Assembly: GCF_003986975.1 (NCBI RefSeq)
Contig: NZ_PIPO01000001.1
Location: 434,001 to 498,000, forward strand
Source: Aliidiomarina soli
GTDB lineage: Bacteria > Pseudomonadota > Gammaproteobacteria > Enterobacterales > Alteromonadaceae
Reading direction: 5' to 3'
DNA: 64,000 nt
Shown: positions 51,764 through 60,602 of the stretch, piece after piece
How the letters are laid out: the number at the start of each line of letters is the position of its first letter
Numbering within the stretch: position 1 is the stretch's first letter
The notes under the pieces: model-generated
Told to the model about the DNA's origin: nothing
Seen by the model: the letters and a program-made list of their open reading frames with translations, nothing else
The model's database searches: none
Made by a program: the position numbers and the translations under genes

Positions 51764-53115
51764 AAGCCGTATTTCTCCATGCGCCGGTACATAGCGCCGC
51801 GGGTCAGGCCGAGCGCTTTGGCCGCATGGCTGACGTTGCCCTGATAGAACTGCAGCGCTTGTTGAATGGTTTTGCGCTCGACATATTCGAGCAGAAAGGG
51901 GCTTTCGCTGGTGCCGGTGGCATCCGCGTCTTGTTGAACGGGCATAGTGGATTGCCTGGCCAACTGCGAAAAATCCAGATACTCGCCATCTGCAAGTACC
52001 ACCGCTCGCTCGACGCTATGCGCAAGCTCGCGCACATTGCCCGGCCATTGGTACGTGTGCAGCCATTTGCGGTCGCTGTCTTTAATGCGTAGTTCTGGAC
52101 GCCCGTAACGAGCCGTGTACCGCGCGCAATACCAGTCGAGCAGCAAATCGATGTCACTGCCACGCTCACGCAACGGCGGTAAGTGGATCTCGACGGTGTT
52201 GATACGATAAAACAGATCCTGACGAAAGGCGCCTGTAGCGACCTGTTGATGCAGGTCTTCATTAGTGGCGCTAATCAACCGGATATCAATGGGTTTTGGT
52301 GACTGAGCACCCAATGCGGTCACCGCACGGTTTTGTAGCGCGGTCAGCAGTTTGCCTTGTTGCGGCAGGGGTAAGTTACCAAGCTCGTCGAGAAACAGCG
52401 TGCTTTTATCAGCAAGGGCCATACGCCCGGGGCTGTCCTGCATCGCGCCGGTGAAGCTGCCTTTTTTATAGCCAAAGAGTTCGCTCTCAAACAGGTTGTC
52501 GGGCAGGGTGCCCATATCGACTCCAACGAAGCTTTTATCACGCCGGGCAGATAGCTGATGAATCTGCTGCGCGACCACCTCTTTACCGGTGCCGCTCTCG
52601 CCTAAAATAAGCACATTGGCATCGCTTAGCGCGACTTTCTCAATCAGTTGCTTGACGGCCTGCATCGGTTCGCTATCGCCAATCAGCGGGGTTTTGTCGT
52701 CGCTTGCTGCAGTGCGCGATGTCTCAGTCTTAACCCCAGAATCTGCTGCCAGCAATGCATCAATCAGTTGTTGGTTGTCCCAGGGCTTAGCCACAAAGTC
52801 CTTCGCGCCCAGGTGCATGGCTTTGACCGCGAGCGTGACATCGGTATAGGCGGTCATCATCACCACCGGCATATTCGGGTGCGCAGCAACAATTTGCTTT
52901 AAGTAAAAAATGCCTTCTTCGCCGCTACTGGCGTCGCGGGTGAAGTTCATGTCCAGCAGTACAAGGTCGATTTTGTTGACCTTGAGTACGCCCATCAGCT
53001 CGGTGGGGTTGGCCAGGGTCAGGACGTCATCCACATGTGGCTTCAGGCATAGCCTGCATGCCGTCAGAATATCCTGATTATCATCAACAACTAACACACG
53101 CATGGGCTTGGACAT
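51760..53115 (-). CDS. NtrC-type sigma-54-dependent response regulator
   Basis: In 451 residues from the ATG at 53115, a receiver domain (phospho-acceptor Asp55 in LVLLDMNF), an AAA+ domain with Walker A GESGTGKE, the sigma-54 contact loop GSFTGA (GAFTGA in most members) and ERGSDIDLLLDWY, then a C-terminal Fis-type helix-turn-helix (NVSHAAKALGLTRGAMYRRM) are in order. It should activate sigma-54 promoters on phosphorylation by the adjacent kinase. The frame runs to 53193 but without a start signal. Confidence 0.93.
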   Translation of the reverse strand: MSKPMRVLVVDDNQDILTACRLCLKPHVDDVLTLANPTELMGVLKVNKIDLVLLDMNFTRDASSGEEGIFYLKQIVAAHPNMPVVMMTAYTDVTLAVKAMHLGAKDFVAKPWDNQQLIDALLAADSGVKTETSRTAASDDKTPLIGDSEPMQAVKQLIEKVALSDANVLILGESGTGKEVVAQQIHQLSARRDKSFVGVDMGTLPDNLFESELFGYKKGSFTGAMQDSPGRMALADKSTLFLDELGNLPLPQQGKLLTALQNRAVTALGAQSPKPIDIRLISATNEDLHQQVATGAFRQDLFYRINTVEIHLPPLRERGSDIDLLLDWYCARYTARYGRPELRIKDSDRKWLHTYQWPGNVRELAHSVERAVVLADGEYLDFSQLARQSTMPVQQDADATGTSESPFLLEYVERKTIQQALQFYQGNVSHAAKALGLTRGAMYRRMEKYGL

Positions 53116-53179
53116 AGGCCGCCAGGTAAGAATTAAAACGCTATCTAAACGGAAATCCGCCGGCGGGTCAAAAAAAGCT

Positions 53180-53209
53180 CCGCAAGTGTCCATTTATGGA
53201 CACTTGCGG
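53180..53209. promoter_or_regulatory. 30-bp perfect palindrome, regulator site or terminator
   Basis: The left arm CCGCAAGTGTCCAT (reverse-strand reading) pairs perfectly with ATGGACACTTGCGG around a two-base centre. It carries TGTCCAT-n2-ATGGACA, the motif seen again at 53812. On the reverse strand it is also followed by a run of seven Ts, so it may terminate the secreted-protein gene as well as bind the regulator upstream of the regulator's own start. Confidence 0.6.
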
Positions 53210-53272
53210 GCGTTCTTTGTAACAAATGACTTGTAACCAATGACCTGAAACTAATGATCTGCAACCAACAGG

Positions 53273-53734
53273 CTACAAAGGTTTCACGCCAATATACACA
53301 AACACTTCGTCCCGCCCTTCAAGTACGTTAACGTCGATTATCTTATCACCGTACCAATCCCCTTTGGGCTTCACTGAAAACATCACGCCACCCTCTGGTA
53401 GAGGGCTTCTCACCGAGTTCATGGGGCCGGTTCTATCGTCAAACGAGGCTATCACGCCTGCTTCAGGGGTGTCTGCCTGATAGACCTCTAATCCTTGTTC
53501 AACCCCTTCGTGGCCGAGCAAGAAAAAAGCGAGAGTGTCGTGCCCCTCGTACCCGTTTATTTGAAAGCAATTGTCATAGCCCTCTGCAAATCGAAGCCGC
53601 AGTTCAACCTCTGCATCTTCCTCGAGCGTTACACACTCGTTGCTCTGGGCGCTGGCGGATGGAATGAAAAAGAAAGACACAAGCGAAAAGACCATGAGTC
53701 CTGACATAACACCGGTACGGTAAGGCACAAACAT
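53273..53734 (-). CDS. Secreted hypothetical protein of efflux locus
   Basis: The product has up to 153 residues with a signal peptide (LMVFSLVSFFFIPSASA). AGGAG abuts the ATG at 53734 too closely; a GTG at 53728 would have better spacing. The mature part is small and acidic, with two cysteines (NECVTLEE and DNCFQING) likely forming a periplasmic disulfide. No family is recognised. It lies between the regulator gene and the divergent exporter operon, so it may be part of the same response. Confidence 0.65.
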   Translation of the reverse strand: MFVPYRTGVMSGLMVFSLVSFFFIPSASAQSNECVTLEEDAEVELRLRFAEGYDNCFQINGYEGHDTLAFFLLGHEGVEQGLEVYQADTPEAGVIASFDDRTGPMNSVRSPLPEGGVMFSVKPKGDWYGDKIIDVNVLEGRDEVFVYIGVKPL

Positions 53735-53811
53735 CTCCTGAATGTGGGATCTGAGCTGACATCGAATGGCAGGATTTTAGCACCGACAACGGCGCAGCAT
53801 AAGCGTTGAAC

Positions 53812-53850
53812 TGTCCATTTACGGACACTTAACTGTTCCATCCATGGACA
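53812..53850. promoter_or_regulatory. Two TGTCCAT-type sites upstream of exporter operon
   Basis: TGTCCAT-TT-ACGGACA (53812-53827, one mismatch) and TGTTCCAT-CC-ATGGACA (53834-53850) share the dyad of the palindrome at 53180. They lie 54-92 bp upstream of a sigma-54-like promoter, the normal distance for NtrC-type enhancer sites. Confidence 0.62.
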
Positions 53851-53903
53851 CCTCCGTAAGTATAAATCTCAATAACTAATTGAAAAATATATAAATTAAC
53901 GGT

Positions 53904-53918
53904 TGGCACAAAACTGGG
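53904..53918 (+). promoter_or_regulatory. Sigma-54-like promoter of exporter operon
   Basis: TGGCAC at 53904-53909 and TGGG at 53915-53918 match the -24 element well and the -12 element (TTGC) poorly; GG-N10-GG replaces GG-N10-GC. It is 47 bp upstream of the membrane-fusion gene and downstream of the enhancer-like dyads. Confidence 0.45.
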
Positions 53919-53964
53919 ATAGTCAGGGCATGACGAATATTTCGAGAACGCCCAGAGAGTACCC

Positions 53965-55215
53965 ATGGATAAACAGATAGCAAAATCATCGCTGCCACTG
54001 AAAAAGATACTGATCGCACTTAGCGTACTTGCGGCAATCGCGCTGGCGAGTTGGCACCTTAGTAACGGTAGTAACAGTTTGCAGAGCAGTATGACCTTAA
54101 ACGACATCTCCGTTGCTACGGTCGAGCCACGCATCCTGCGGGAAAGCATTAGTTTGCGTGCCAGCGCCGTACCCCAGCAAACCGTGTTTTTAGATCTCAC
54201 CGATGGCGGCCGCGTAGAAGAGCGTTTGGTCGAGCAGGGCAGTTACGTGGAGAAGGGCGATCCGCTGGTACAACTGAGTAATACCAGCTTGCAGCTGGAT
54301 CTGATTAGCCGCGAAGCCCAGGTCACCGAGCAGATGAACTTTCTGCGCAACACCCAGATGACGATAGAGACCAATCGGCTGAATTTACAGCGCGATATAC
54401 TGGATGCGGAACACCAGATCCAGACGCTGCAACGCCATATCGCACAAAGCGAAAAACTCCACGCCCATTCAATGGTGTCGGAGGAAGAGCTAACCGGCTT
54501 GCGCGAAAATCTCAGTTACCAACAAAGCGTTCTCGATCTGGCCCGCCAGCGCCAGGAAACTGAAGAAGCTATTCGCGAGCTGCAACTGAGCCAGCTCGAA
54601 GACAGCGTCGATATGCTCACTCGCAATCTTGAGTTCGCCCGTCAGAACGTGAGGAACTTACTCGTTCGTGCGCCGATTAGCGGCTATTTAAGTGAATTCA
54701 ACGTCGAAACCGGTGAATCCCGTGCTGCGGGTAGCCGCCTCGGTCAAATTGACTTGCCTGAACGCTACAAACTGGTCGCCAGCATTGACGAGTTTTATCT
54801 CAACCGTGTGCAACTGGGCATGTCGGCCAGTGCAACCATTGCCGGGCAAACCTTCGATCTCAAGGTAGATCGCATCGACAGCCGGGTCACCAACAGCCAG
54901 TTTCAAATCGAATTTAATCTCACCGACGACATTCGCATGACCCGAGGCCAGTCTTTTAACCTGACCTTACACCTTGAAGAGGGCGAACAGCAGCGTCTGG
55001 CCATTCCACGTGGTCCGTTTCTGCAGGAAGGCGGTGGCAACTTTGTCTACGTGCTGGATGAAGACTCACATCGCGCTGTGCTGACGCCGGTGCGTTTAGG
55101 CAGACAAACCCCAGAGTGGGTTGAAGTGTTAGAGGGCGTGTCTGCGGGCACGAAAATCATCACATCAAGCTATCGTGACTTTCAACAAGCCGATAGTATT
55201 CAGTTACAACAATAA
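53965..55215 (+). CDS. Periplasmic adaptor (HlyD/MFP family) of ABC exporter
   Basis: In 416 residues, an N-terminal anchor helix (KILIALSVLAAIALASWHLS) precedes a lipoyl-like half-motif (GGRVEERLVEQGSYVEKGDPLVQLSNTSL, split as GGRVEERLVEQGSYVEKG and DPLVQLSNTSL), a long coiled-coil hairpin at about 110-225 and the second half (NLLVRAPISGYLSEFNVETGE). These are the marks of MacA-like adaptors. It would link the inner-membrane ATPase/permease to an outer-membrane channel encoded elsewhere. No channel gene is in this window. Confidence 0.9.
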   Translation: MDKQIAKSSLPLKKILIALSVLAAIALASWHLSNGSNSLQSSMTLNDISVATVEPRILRESISLRASAVPQQTVFLDLTDGGRVEERLVEQGSYVEKGDPLVQLSNTSLQLDLISREAQVTEQMNFLRNTQMTIETNRLNLQRDILDAEHQIQTLQRHIAQSEKLHAHSMVSEEELTGLRENLSYQQSVLDLARQRQETEEAIRELQLSQLEDSVDMLTRNLEFARQNVRNLLVRAPISGYLSEFNVETGESRAAGSRLGQIDLPERYKLVASIDEFYLNRVQLGMSASATIAGQTFDLKVDRIDSRVTNSQFQIEFNLTDDIRMTRGQSFNLTLHLEEGEQQRLAIPRGPFLQEGGGNFVYVLDEDSHRAVLTPVRLGRQTPEWVEVLEGVSAGTKIITSSYRDFQQADSIQLQQ

Positions 55216-55225
55216 GGATCAACCG

Positions 55226-56002
55226 ATGAAAGATTCAATCAGCGACACTCTCAGCGACAACATTAGCAGTGCACTAATAAGTCTGGACAACCTGTCGCGC
55301 GTGTTTCGCACCGAGCAGCTGGAAACCACCGCACTCAATGCTATTAACCTGAATATTCAGGCCGGTGATTTTGTCGCAGTGATGGGCCCGTCCGGTTGCG
55401 GCAAGTCGACCCTGCTGAGTATCCTCGGTATGCTCGATTCCCCAAGCTCAGGCGCCTACCATTTCAAGGGAAATGACATCGCCGCTTACAACGAGCGTAA
55501 GCTGGCGAATTTGCGCAAATCAGAACTTGGCTTTGTGTTCCAAAGCTTCAACCTGATTGACGAGCTGAGCGTACGTGAGAATGTCGAGCTGCCGTTGCAA
55601 TACTTAGGCATGCCCAGGCAGCAACGTCGTGAACGCGCCGAAGCCATCCTCAAACGCATGAACATTGATCACCGTGCTGAACATCGGCCGATCCAGCTGT
55701 CTGGTGGTCAGCAACAACGGGTTGCAGTCGCCCGTGCATTGGTGATTAATCCGGCCGTAATCCTCGCCGATGAGCCCACCGGTAATCTCGACTCAAAAAA
55801 CAGTGACGATGTGATGCAGTTGCTGCGTCAGCTCAATAAAGAGGGCACCACCATTGTGATGGTCACCCACTCGGAACATGAAGCCCGTTATGCCAGCCGT
55901 ATTGTACGTATGCTCGATGGGCGGATTGTGTCTGAAAACGTCAGTGATAATTTGAACGAAAGCAGCAGTGCAACACTAAGCGAGGTGGTGAACCATGGGT
56001 GA
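55226..56002 (+). CDS. ABC transporter ATP-binding protein (MacB/LolD type)
   Basis: In 258 residues from ATG 55226, Walker A GPSGCGKST (54-62), Q-loop FQSFNLIDELSVRENV, signature LSGGQQQRVAVARAL, Walker B VILADEPTG and the H-loop VTHSEHEA are intact. It fits the MacB/LolD/FtsE group that powers mechanotransmission permeases. AATAAGGATCAAC precedes the start, and the stop overlaps the permease start by eight bases, so the two are coupled. Confidence 0.95.
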   Translation: MKDSISDTLSDNISSALISLDNLSRVFRTEQLETTALNAINLNIQAGDFVAVMGPSGCGKSTLLSILGMLDSPSSGAYHFKGNDIAAYNERKLANLRKSELGFVFQSFNLIDELSVRENVELPLQYLGMPRQQRRERAEAILKRMNIDHRAEHRPIQLSGGQQQRVAVARALVINPAVILADEPTGNLDSKNSDDVMQLLRQLNKEGTTIVMVTHSEHEARYASRIVRMLDGRIVSENVSDNLNESSSATLSEVVNHG

Positions 56003-58409
56003 TCAATTCGCGATGTTCGCCAGCTACCTGAAAACCGGCTTGCGTGCGCTACTGCAGCAAAAAGTGCATCTGGCACTGAATTTAATCGGCCTGTCGGTCG
56101 GCTTAGCTGCGGCGGTGCTGATATTGCTTTACGTGCAGTTCGAGCGTGGTTATGACCAGATGCACCCAGAGGCTGAACAGACCTACCGGGTTGAACAGTT
56201 CTTTACCCCTTTGGATCAACGGTTTCCTATCAGCAGCCCGGCCATTATCGCCGAGTTTCAGACTTTCGATTCGCGCATTGAAGGCACCCGGCTATTCGAC
56301 AGCTCGCTTGATGTCCGGCCGCAAGATGCCCGGTTACCCATGCAACTCGACTATTTAGCGGTTGAAGACAACTTCAGCGAGTATTTTTTGGTGGACGTCT
56401 TAGCGGGTGATCTGGACACAGTGCTACGTGACCCCAGCAACATAGCGTTGTCGGAAGACCAGTCGCAGCGCCTTTTTGGACGCACCAACAGTGTCGGGGA
56501 AACACTCACCACGGATAGTGCCACCTATACAGTTGCAGCGGTTTTCGAGGTACCCGAGCAAAGCCACCTGCATGCCGATGCCCTGATGTTAGTGTCCGAA
56601 GCAGATTTGGATCAGCCTCTACTTTCAAACAATGCGCTGGTGTATTTGCATATTCCTGATGATGCGAATTTTGAAGGTTTATTGGAAGGAGTGTCGCAGG
56701 CGCTTGCTGACAAAGTCTATCACGAGCGGGGCGTCGCAGAAGTCATGCTGCGCAAGCTGACAGATATTCACCTGCGCTCACAACTGTCTTATGAACTGAA
56801 AACCAATGGCTCGCGCGCCACGTTGTTAACCGCAGCGGTGCTTGCAGGTTTATTGTTGTTGGTGGCAAGCATCAACTTTATCAATATGAGTATTGCCCGC
56901 TCTGGCAGTCGCGCGAAAGAAGTCGGCGTGCGCAAAACCCTGGGCGCCACCCGCTGGCAACTATTTAGCCAGTTTATGCTGGAATCGCTGATGGTGGCCC
57001 TTATTGCGGGCTTTATCGCGGCGATCTTAGTTGAACTCAGTGTTGGCGCTTTCAGTAACCTGGTCAACCGGCCTATAGTCCTTGAGTATTTTGGTAGCTA
57101 CGGCGCCTTACTGTTGCTTTGCAGCACGGTGATTGGCTTGCTGGCTGGTATTTATCCGGCGTTGTTTATCTCGGCGTTTAACGCCAAGCGGGTGCTCAGC
57201 GGTGATTTGCAGCGCGGCAATACGGCGGTGTGGGTGCGCAAAGGTCTATTGGTGGTGCAGGGCGCCATTACGGTGGCGCTGCTTATCGGCAGTGCGATCC
57301 TGCAACAACAGCTCGATATTTTGCTGAACCAGGACCCGGGTTACCAAACTGAATCGCGATTAATCGTGCGCGATATCGATAATTCCTACCTTTTTTGGTC
57401 AGACAATCAAAGCCTCGTCACTGATATTTCAGCGATGAATGGGGTGCGCGCGGTCAGTCCAACCGATGTTGAGCTCACGCAAACATACGCTCAGGTATCA
57501 ACACTACGTATACCAGGCCAGACCCAAGCTGACCGCTTGCCACCCGTGGCAACTTTTGGTGCCGGCTACGATTTTGTTGAAACCACAGGCATACGTTTAC
57601 TGGCAGGGCGCGACTTTGATGCAGAACGGCAGGCGGACTGGTTTACGCTAGGCGATACCCATGCAACCGCTTCCGCGATTGTTACCGCCTCACTCGCCCG
57701 TCAGGCCGGTTACAGCGACTTAGACTCGGTGCTGGGAGAGCGCTGGATGATAGGCGAAGACAACGTCCCCACTGAGCTGCATATTGTTGGTGTAGTGGAC
57801 GACTTTCAGGTGGGCGCTGCGACGCAATATGTGGGTTTAGCGCTGATGGTTGCAGGCCGGTCATCAATGCCAGAGGCAGATTTAATTATTCATCTAGAAC
57901 CAGCCACTGCCCTCAGCACACGCAGTGAGATTGAAGCCATGTTGCAGCAGCGCCTCAACCGCATGGACATACATACGTCCTGGTTAGGCGCGGACTTCTC
58001 CGCCATGTACCAAAACCAGGAGCGACAGCGCACCATCATTATACTGTTCGCAGGCCTCGCCATCCTGTTGACCTGTATCGGGCTATTCGGCCTTGCTGCC
58101 TTCAGTGCAGAGCAACGCAGCAAAGAAGTCGCCATGCGCAAAGTCCTCGGTGCCTCGCGCATGCAAATCGTCAACACCCTGGCCAGGGAATACATGGTGT
58201 TGATGGCGATCAGTGTGTTGATTGCGGTGCCTGGTACTTACTTTGTGGTTGAGTGGTGGCTCTCCGGCTTTAATGTACGAGCCAGCCAAAACGCAGGCCT
58301 ATACCTGATTGCGGCTGCGCTGACCGTTGCCATCTGCTGGCTGACCGTGGCGGGGATCAGCATGCGGGTGGCTAGTCGTAAGCCGGGGTTAGTGTTGCGG
58401 CAGTTTTAA
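55995..58409 (+). CDS. MacB/FtsX-type ABC permease
   Basis: In 804 residues, the layout is helix (30-47), a large periplasmic domain (MacB_PCD, about 50-270), a three-helix FtsX module (about 280-410, VASINFINMSIARSGSRAKEVGVRKTLGA, split as VASINFINMSIARSGSRAKE and VGVRKTLGA), a second periplasmic domain (430-670) and a second FtsX module (GLFGLAAFSAEQRSKEVAMRKVLGA, split as GLFGLAAFSAEQRSKE and VAMRKVLGA). Duplicated FtsX modules are typical of the 800-residue two-module exporters. It should export a peptide, lipid or drug. Two decayed copies of its C-terminal end exist elsewhere in the window. Confidence 0.93.
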   Translation: MGDQFAMFASYLKTGLRALLQQKVHLALNLIGLSVGLAAAVLILLYVQFERGYDQMHPEAEQTYRVEQFFTPLDQRFPISSPAIIAEFQTFDSRIEGTRLFDSSLDVRPQDARLPMQLDYLAVEDNFSEYFLVDVLAGDLDTVLRDPSNIALSEDQSQRLFGRTNSVGETLTTDSATYTVAAVFEVPEQSHLHADALMLVSEADLDQPLLSNNALVYLHIPDDANFEGLLEGVSQALADKVYHERGVAEVMLRKLTDIHLRSQLSYELKTNGSRATLLTAAVLAGLLLLVASINFINMSIARSGSRAKEVGVRKTLGATRWQLFSQFMLESLMVALIAGFIAAILVELSVGAFSNLVNRPIVLEYFGSYGALLLLCSTVIGLLAGIYPALFISAFNAKRVLSGDLQRGNTAVWVRKGLLVVQGAITVALLIGSAILQQQLDILLNQDPGYQTESRLIVRDIDNSYLFWSDNQSLVTDISAMNGVRAVSPTDVELTQTYAQVSTLRIPGQTQADRLPPVATFGAGYDFVETTGIRLLAGRDFDAERQADWFTLGDTHATASAIVTASLARQAGYSDLDSVLGERWMIGEDNVPTELHIVGVVDDFQVGAATQYVGLALMVAGRSSMPEADLIIHLEPATALSTRSEIEAMLQQRLNRMDIHTSWLGADFSAMYQNQERQRTIIILFAGLAILLTCIGLFGLAAFSAEQRSKEVAMRKVLGASRMQIVNTLAREYMVLMAISVLIAVPGTYFVVEWWLSGFNVRASQNAGLYLIAAALTVAICWLTVAGISMRVASRKPGLVLRQF

Positions 58410-58423
58410 TTCGTTAGGACAGG

Positions 58424-58446
58424 AGCCGCAGGGACGCGGCTTTTTT
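58424..58446 (+). terminator. Intrinsic terminator of exporter operon
   Basis: AGCCGC-agggac-GCGGCT followed by TTTTT lies 15 bp after the permease stop; six-base stem, six-base loop, clear T-run. Confidence 0.8.
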
Positions 58447-58612
58447 ATCTCTTGTAATCAATGCTCGTATAACGGGAGCATGGCATTCTCTCGGTGGAAT
58501 AACAGCGATGAACCTGAGCTTGTTCTTTCTGAGTTGATTAACCTGCTGAATAATTTACTTGTGATAGATTTGCAAAATCAGTAACATACGCCGCTCTATT
58601 TAAACAGGAACG

Positions 58613-58633
58613 GTAAAGAAGCATCTTCTTTAC
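58613..58633 (+). repeat. Nine-base hairpin in leader of following gene
   Basis: GTAAAGAAG-cat-CTTCTTTAC is a perfect stem 24 bp upstream of the ATG at 58657. It may affect mRNA stability or translation. The rest of the 58447-58656 gap shows no gene. Confidence 0.35.
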
Positions 58634-58656
58634 GGTAAACATGGAAGGTTATTATT

Positions 58657-59307
58657 ATGGAATTAATGAATGCGTTTAGCTCGATCCCGACAATTTGGGT
58701 TTATATTTTAGCCAGTTTGTCTGTCGTCATCTTATTGACTTTATTTGCCTGTATCCCATTTCGAGTCATCTTTACACAGCGTCCACTGATAGTGTCCTCC
58801 CGCGTTGTTGCTGCCTCTGCGTCCTTTTTTATCGGGTCTATGCTTTTTGTTTGGGTTATGAGTTTCGGTGCGTCATCCCATCGCCTTGAAGTGTATCAAT
58901 TAATAACCCCTGTTGCATTTTTAGTGATTTTGTTGGCCGTCTGGATTCGTCTGAAAGGCTATACCGTCATGGGGCGTAATATTGATTACTTTCGTGATGC
59001 AATAATGGCATCCGTCAAATCTCTAGGATTTACGGCTGAAGAAAGTACGTCCGGCAAAGATACTTACACGCTCAGAATTGAGGAAACAGGTGCAGAGATT
59101 CAGTTTGTAGTTATTCGAGGGTTTGGCGCAGTGCAAATTATGAGCGCAAATAAGCAGTCTAAAGCTATTACGTCGAAAATTGCAACTGAGATGGAAAGTT
59201 ATTTTAAAAACCATCAAGGTAAAATGAATTATGTCCTTCCGAGCGCGCTCTCAATCTTATGTTTTATGTTGATAGCCTTCAATATCCTCATTATCACAAC
59301 CCGGTAA
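58657..59307 (+). CDS. Hypothetical four-TM membrane protein
   Basis: In 216 residues, three hydrophobic helices are in the first half (9-37, 46-68 and 78-92), a cytoplasmic-sized alpha/beta domain lies in the middle (GKDTYTLRIEETGAEIQFVVI), and one helix is at the end (SALSILCFMLIAFNILIITT). GGAAGGTT precedes the ATG. The family is not recognised. It stands outside the exporter operon, behind that operon's terminator. Confidence 0.55.
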   Translation: MELMNAFSSIPTIWVYILASLSVVILLTLFACIPFRVIFTQRPLIVSSRVVAASASFFIGSMLFVWVMSFGASSHRLEVYQLITPVAFLVILLAVWIRLKGYTVMGRNIDYFRDAIMASVKSLGFTAEESTSGKDTYTLRIEETGAEIQFVVIRGFGAVQIMSANKQSKAITSKIATEMESYFKNHQGKMNYVLPSALSILCFMLIAFNILIITTR

Positions 59308-59400
59308 TGGCACCTAGTTTTTCAGTACGCCGCTAAACTAGCGGTGTACGTTCCGCCGTATAAGGCACTCCAACATGCAATTTACATATAAGGAAGTAAT

Positions 59401-59886
59401 GTGAAAGAAATTAAGTCTATTGGGAAGCTTAAAGAGCAAAGCACTTGGCGTTTGTTTGCTCTGGGGGTAATCACACTTGGGGTGTATTTTGCATTCTACA
59501 TAAAACGACAAACAGCCAAAATAAACGATATGGTTGATGAACACAAACAAATATCTACGGCTTTTGTAAACGCGATTATAGCCATGTCATTTATTTCGTT
59601 ATTCCTTCTTTTCGCCTCTATGCCGTTTCTCATGGTTACACCGCAAAGCGAGATTCATCCGGTAGTGGCAATAAGCGATTTGTCTAATTTCATTTGTGGA
59701 ATCATGTTGTTGGTTTGGGCAATTATAGCTCGAAATACACTGAATTCTGCTTATGAAATATCTAAAACTGATGATGAATGGTTTCATGGATTGTGGACAG
59801 TTCTCTTCACGACTATGTACTTTAATTACCATGTTAACCGTATCGGCGAGCAGCATGCAGAAAAAACGGCTACAGCAGGCTCCTAA
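59401..59886 (+). CDS. DUF4234-like membrane protein
   Basis: The 161 residues start at GTG 59401 behind AAGGAAG. STWRLFALGVITLGVYFAFYIKRQTAKIN (split as STWRLFALGVITLGVYFAF and YIKRQTAKIN) matches the DUF4234 opening (a helix, then W/Y-K). Helices at 18-34, 55-75, 90-108 and 130-145 follow. The function is unknown. The stop touches the LysR remnant. Confidence 0.65.
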   Translation: MKEIKSIGKLKEQSTWRLFALGVITLGVYFAFYIKRQTAKINDMVDEHKQISTAFVNAIIAMSFISLFLLFASMPFLMVTPQSEIHPVVAISDLSNFICGIMLLVWAIIARNTLNSAYEISKTDDEWFHGLWTVLFTTMYFNYHVNRIGEQHAEKTATAGS

Positions 59887-60113
59887 AATCGCGGTTCACC
59901 AGGCCGAGAAAGATTAGGAAACTTCACTTCCTTGAGCACATCAAGAAACGTGTGCAAGGGCGCCGGAACATGGCGGTGGCCGGGGTAATAGATACAAAGC
60001 CCCGGCCCGGTGGACACTCGCCAATGCAACTTCCTCTCCATCTTTTTCAAACTCCCAATGATAGAATTTCCCAGTTGGCAGGCGACGCCAGACACAGGCG
60101 TGAGCAACTGAGG
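59886..60113 (-). pseudogene. LysR C-terminal remnant
   Basis: Reverse-strand translation gives RRLPTGKFYHWEFEKDGEE in one frame and GPGLCIYYPGHRHVPAPLHTF plus LDVLKEVKFPN in another. Both align to the LysR protein at 31183 (HRLPSGKLYRWEFEKDGEE and GPGLCVYYPGHRHVPGPLRAF), with about 60 intervening residues missing and a frame change between. No helix-turn-helix remains. It is a dead fragment. Confidence 0.8.
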
Positions 60114-60118
60114 AAACT

Positions 60119-60595
60119 ATGAAACTGACATTTAGCCCCTGGTACCATTGGTCCTCCAGAAATGAATACCCCGGCATTGCTTTTCCGGGCATCTACGTCG
60201 TGGCTTTGTCTGAAGATAACCTTTGCGGGAAGGCATTTTCATTCAAAGACGGCGTTATTTATGTTGGCATGACCAATAGCGTTGCCGGCCTTCGTGGTCG
60301 CTTAACCCAGTTTGACAACACTATCGCCCAGAAACGCTGCCAACATGGGGGCGCCGACAGGGTGCTGTACAAGCATCAAAACTATCCTGCATTAGTGAAA
60401 AATCTCTATGTCTCACTTTGCCATGAGACATGCGAACCGGCAGCAGAAACTGCACTCGATCTTCGTGCGATGGGGAAGGTTTGTAATGCGGAATATGAAA
60501 TGATGGCTAGATGCGTCGAAGAGCTAGGACAACTCCCTGAATTCAACCGTAAGAAAGAGAGCCTTAAGTTCAGCCTTGCGCATGGTCGACGCTAA
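60119..60595 (+). CDS. GIY-YIG-like nuclease-fold protein
   Basis: The 158 residues have the GIY...YIG pattern as FPGIYVVALSED then DGVIYVGMTNSVAGLRGRLTQF, in which Tyr and Gly replace the canonical letters only slightly; the arginine of the fold is in GLRGRL. A later CHETCEPAAETALDLRAMG might be metal binding and ends in a Glu typical of the fold. I call it GIY-YIG-like with caution. It is whole, yet sits between two dead gene fragments, so it may have come with a mobile event. Confidence 0.6.
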   Translation: MKLTFSPWYHWSSRNEYPGIAFPGIYVVALSEDNLCGKAFSFKDGVIYVGMTNSVAGLRGRLTQFDNTIAQKRCQHGGADRVLYKHQNYPALVKNLYVSLCHETCEPAAETALDLRAMGKVCNAEYEMMARCVEELGQLPEFNRKKESLKFSLAHGRR

Positions 60596-60602
60596 CTAAT
60601 CA

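Noticed and set aside
59325-59349. Hairpin GTACGCCGCTA/TAGCGGTGTAC as a terminator of the 58657 gene.
   Set aside because: Contains a mismatch and has no T-tract on either strand; left out of the feature list.
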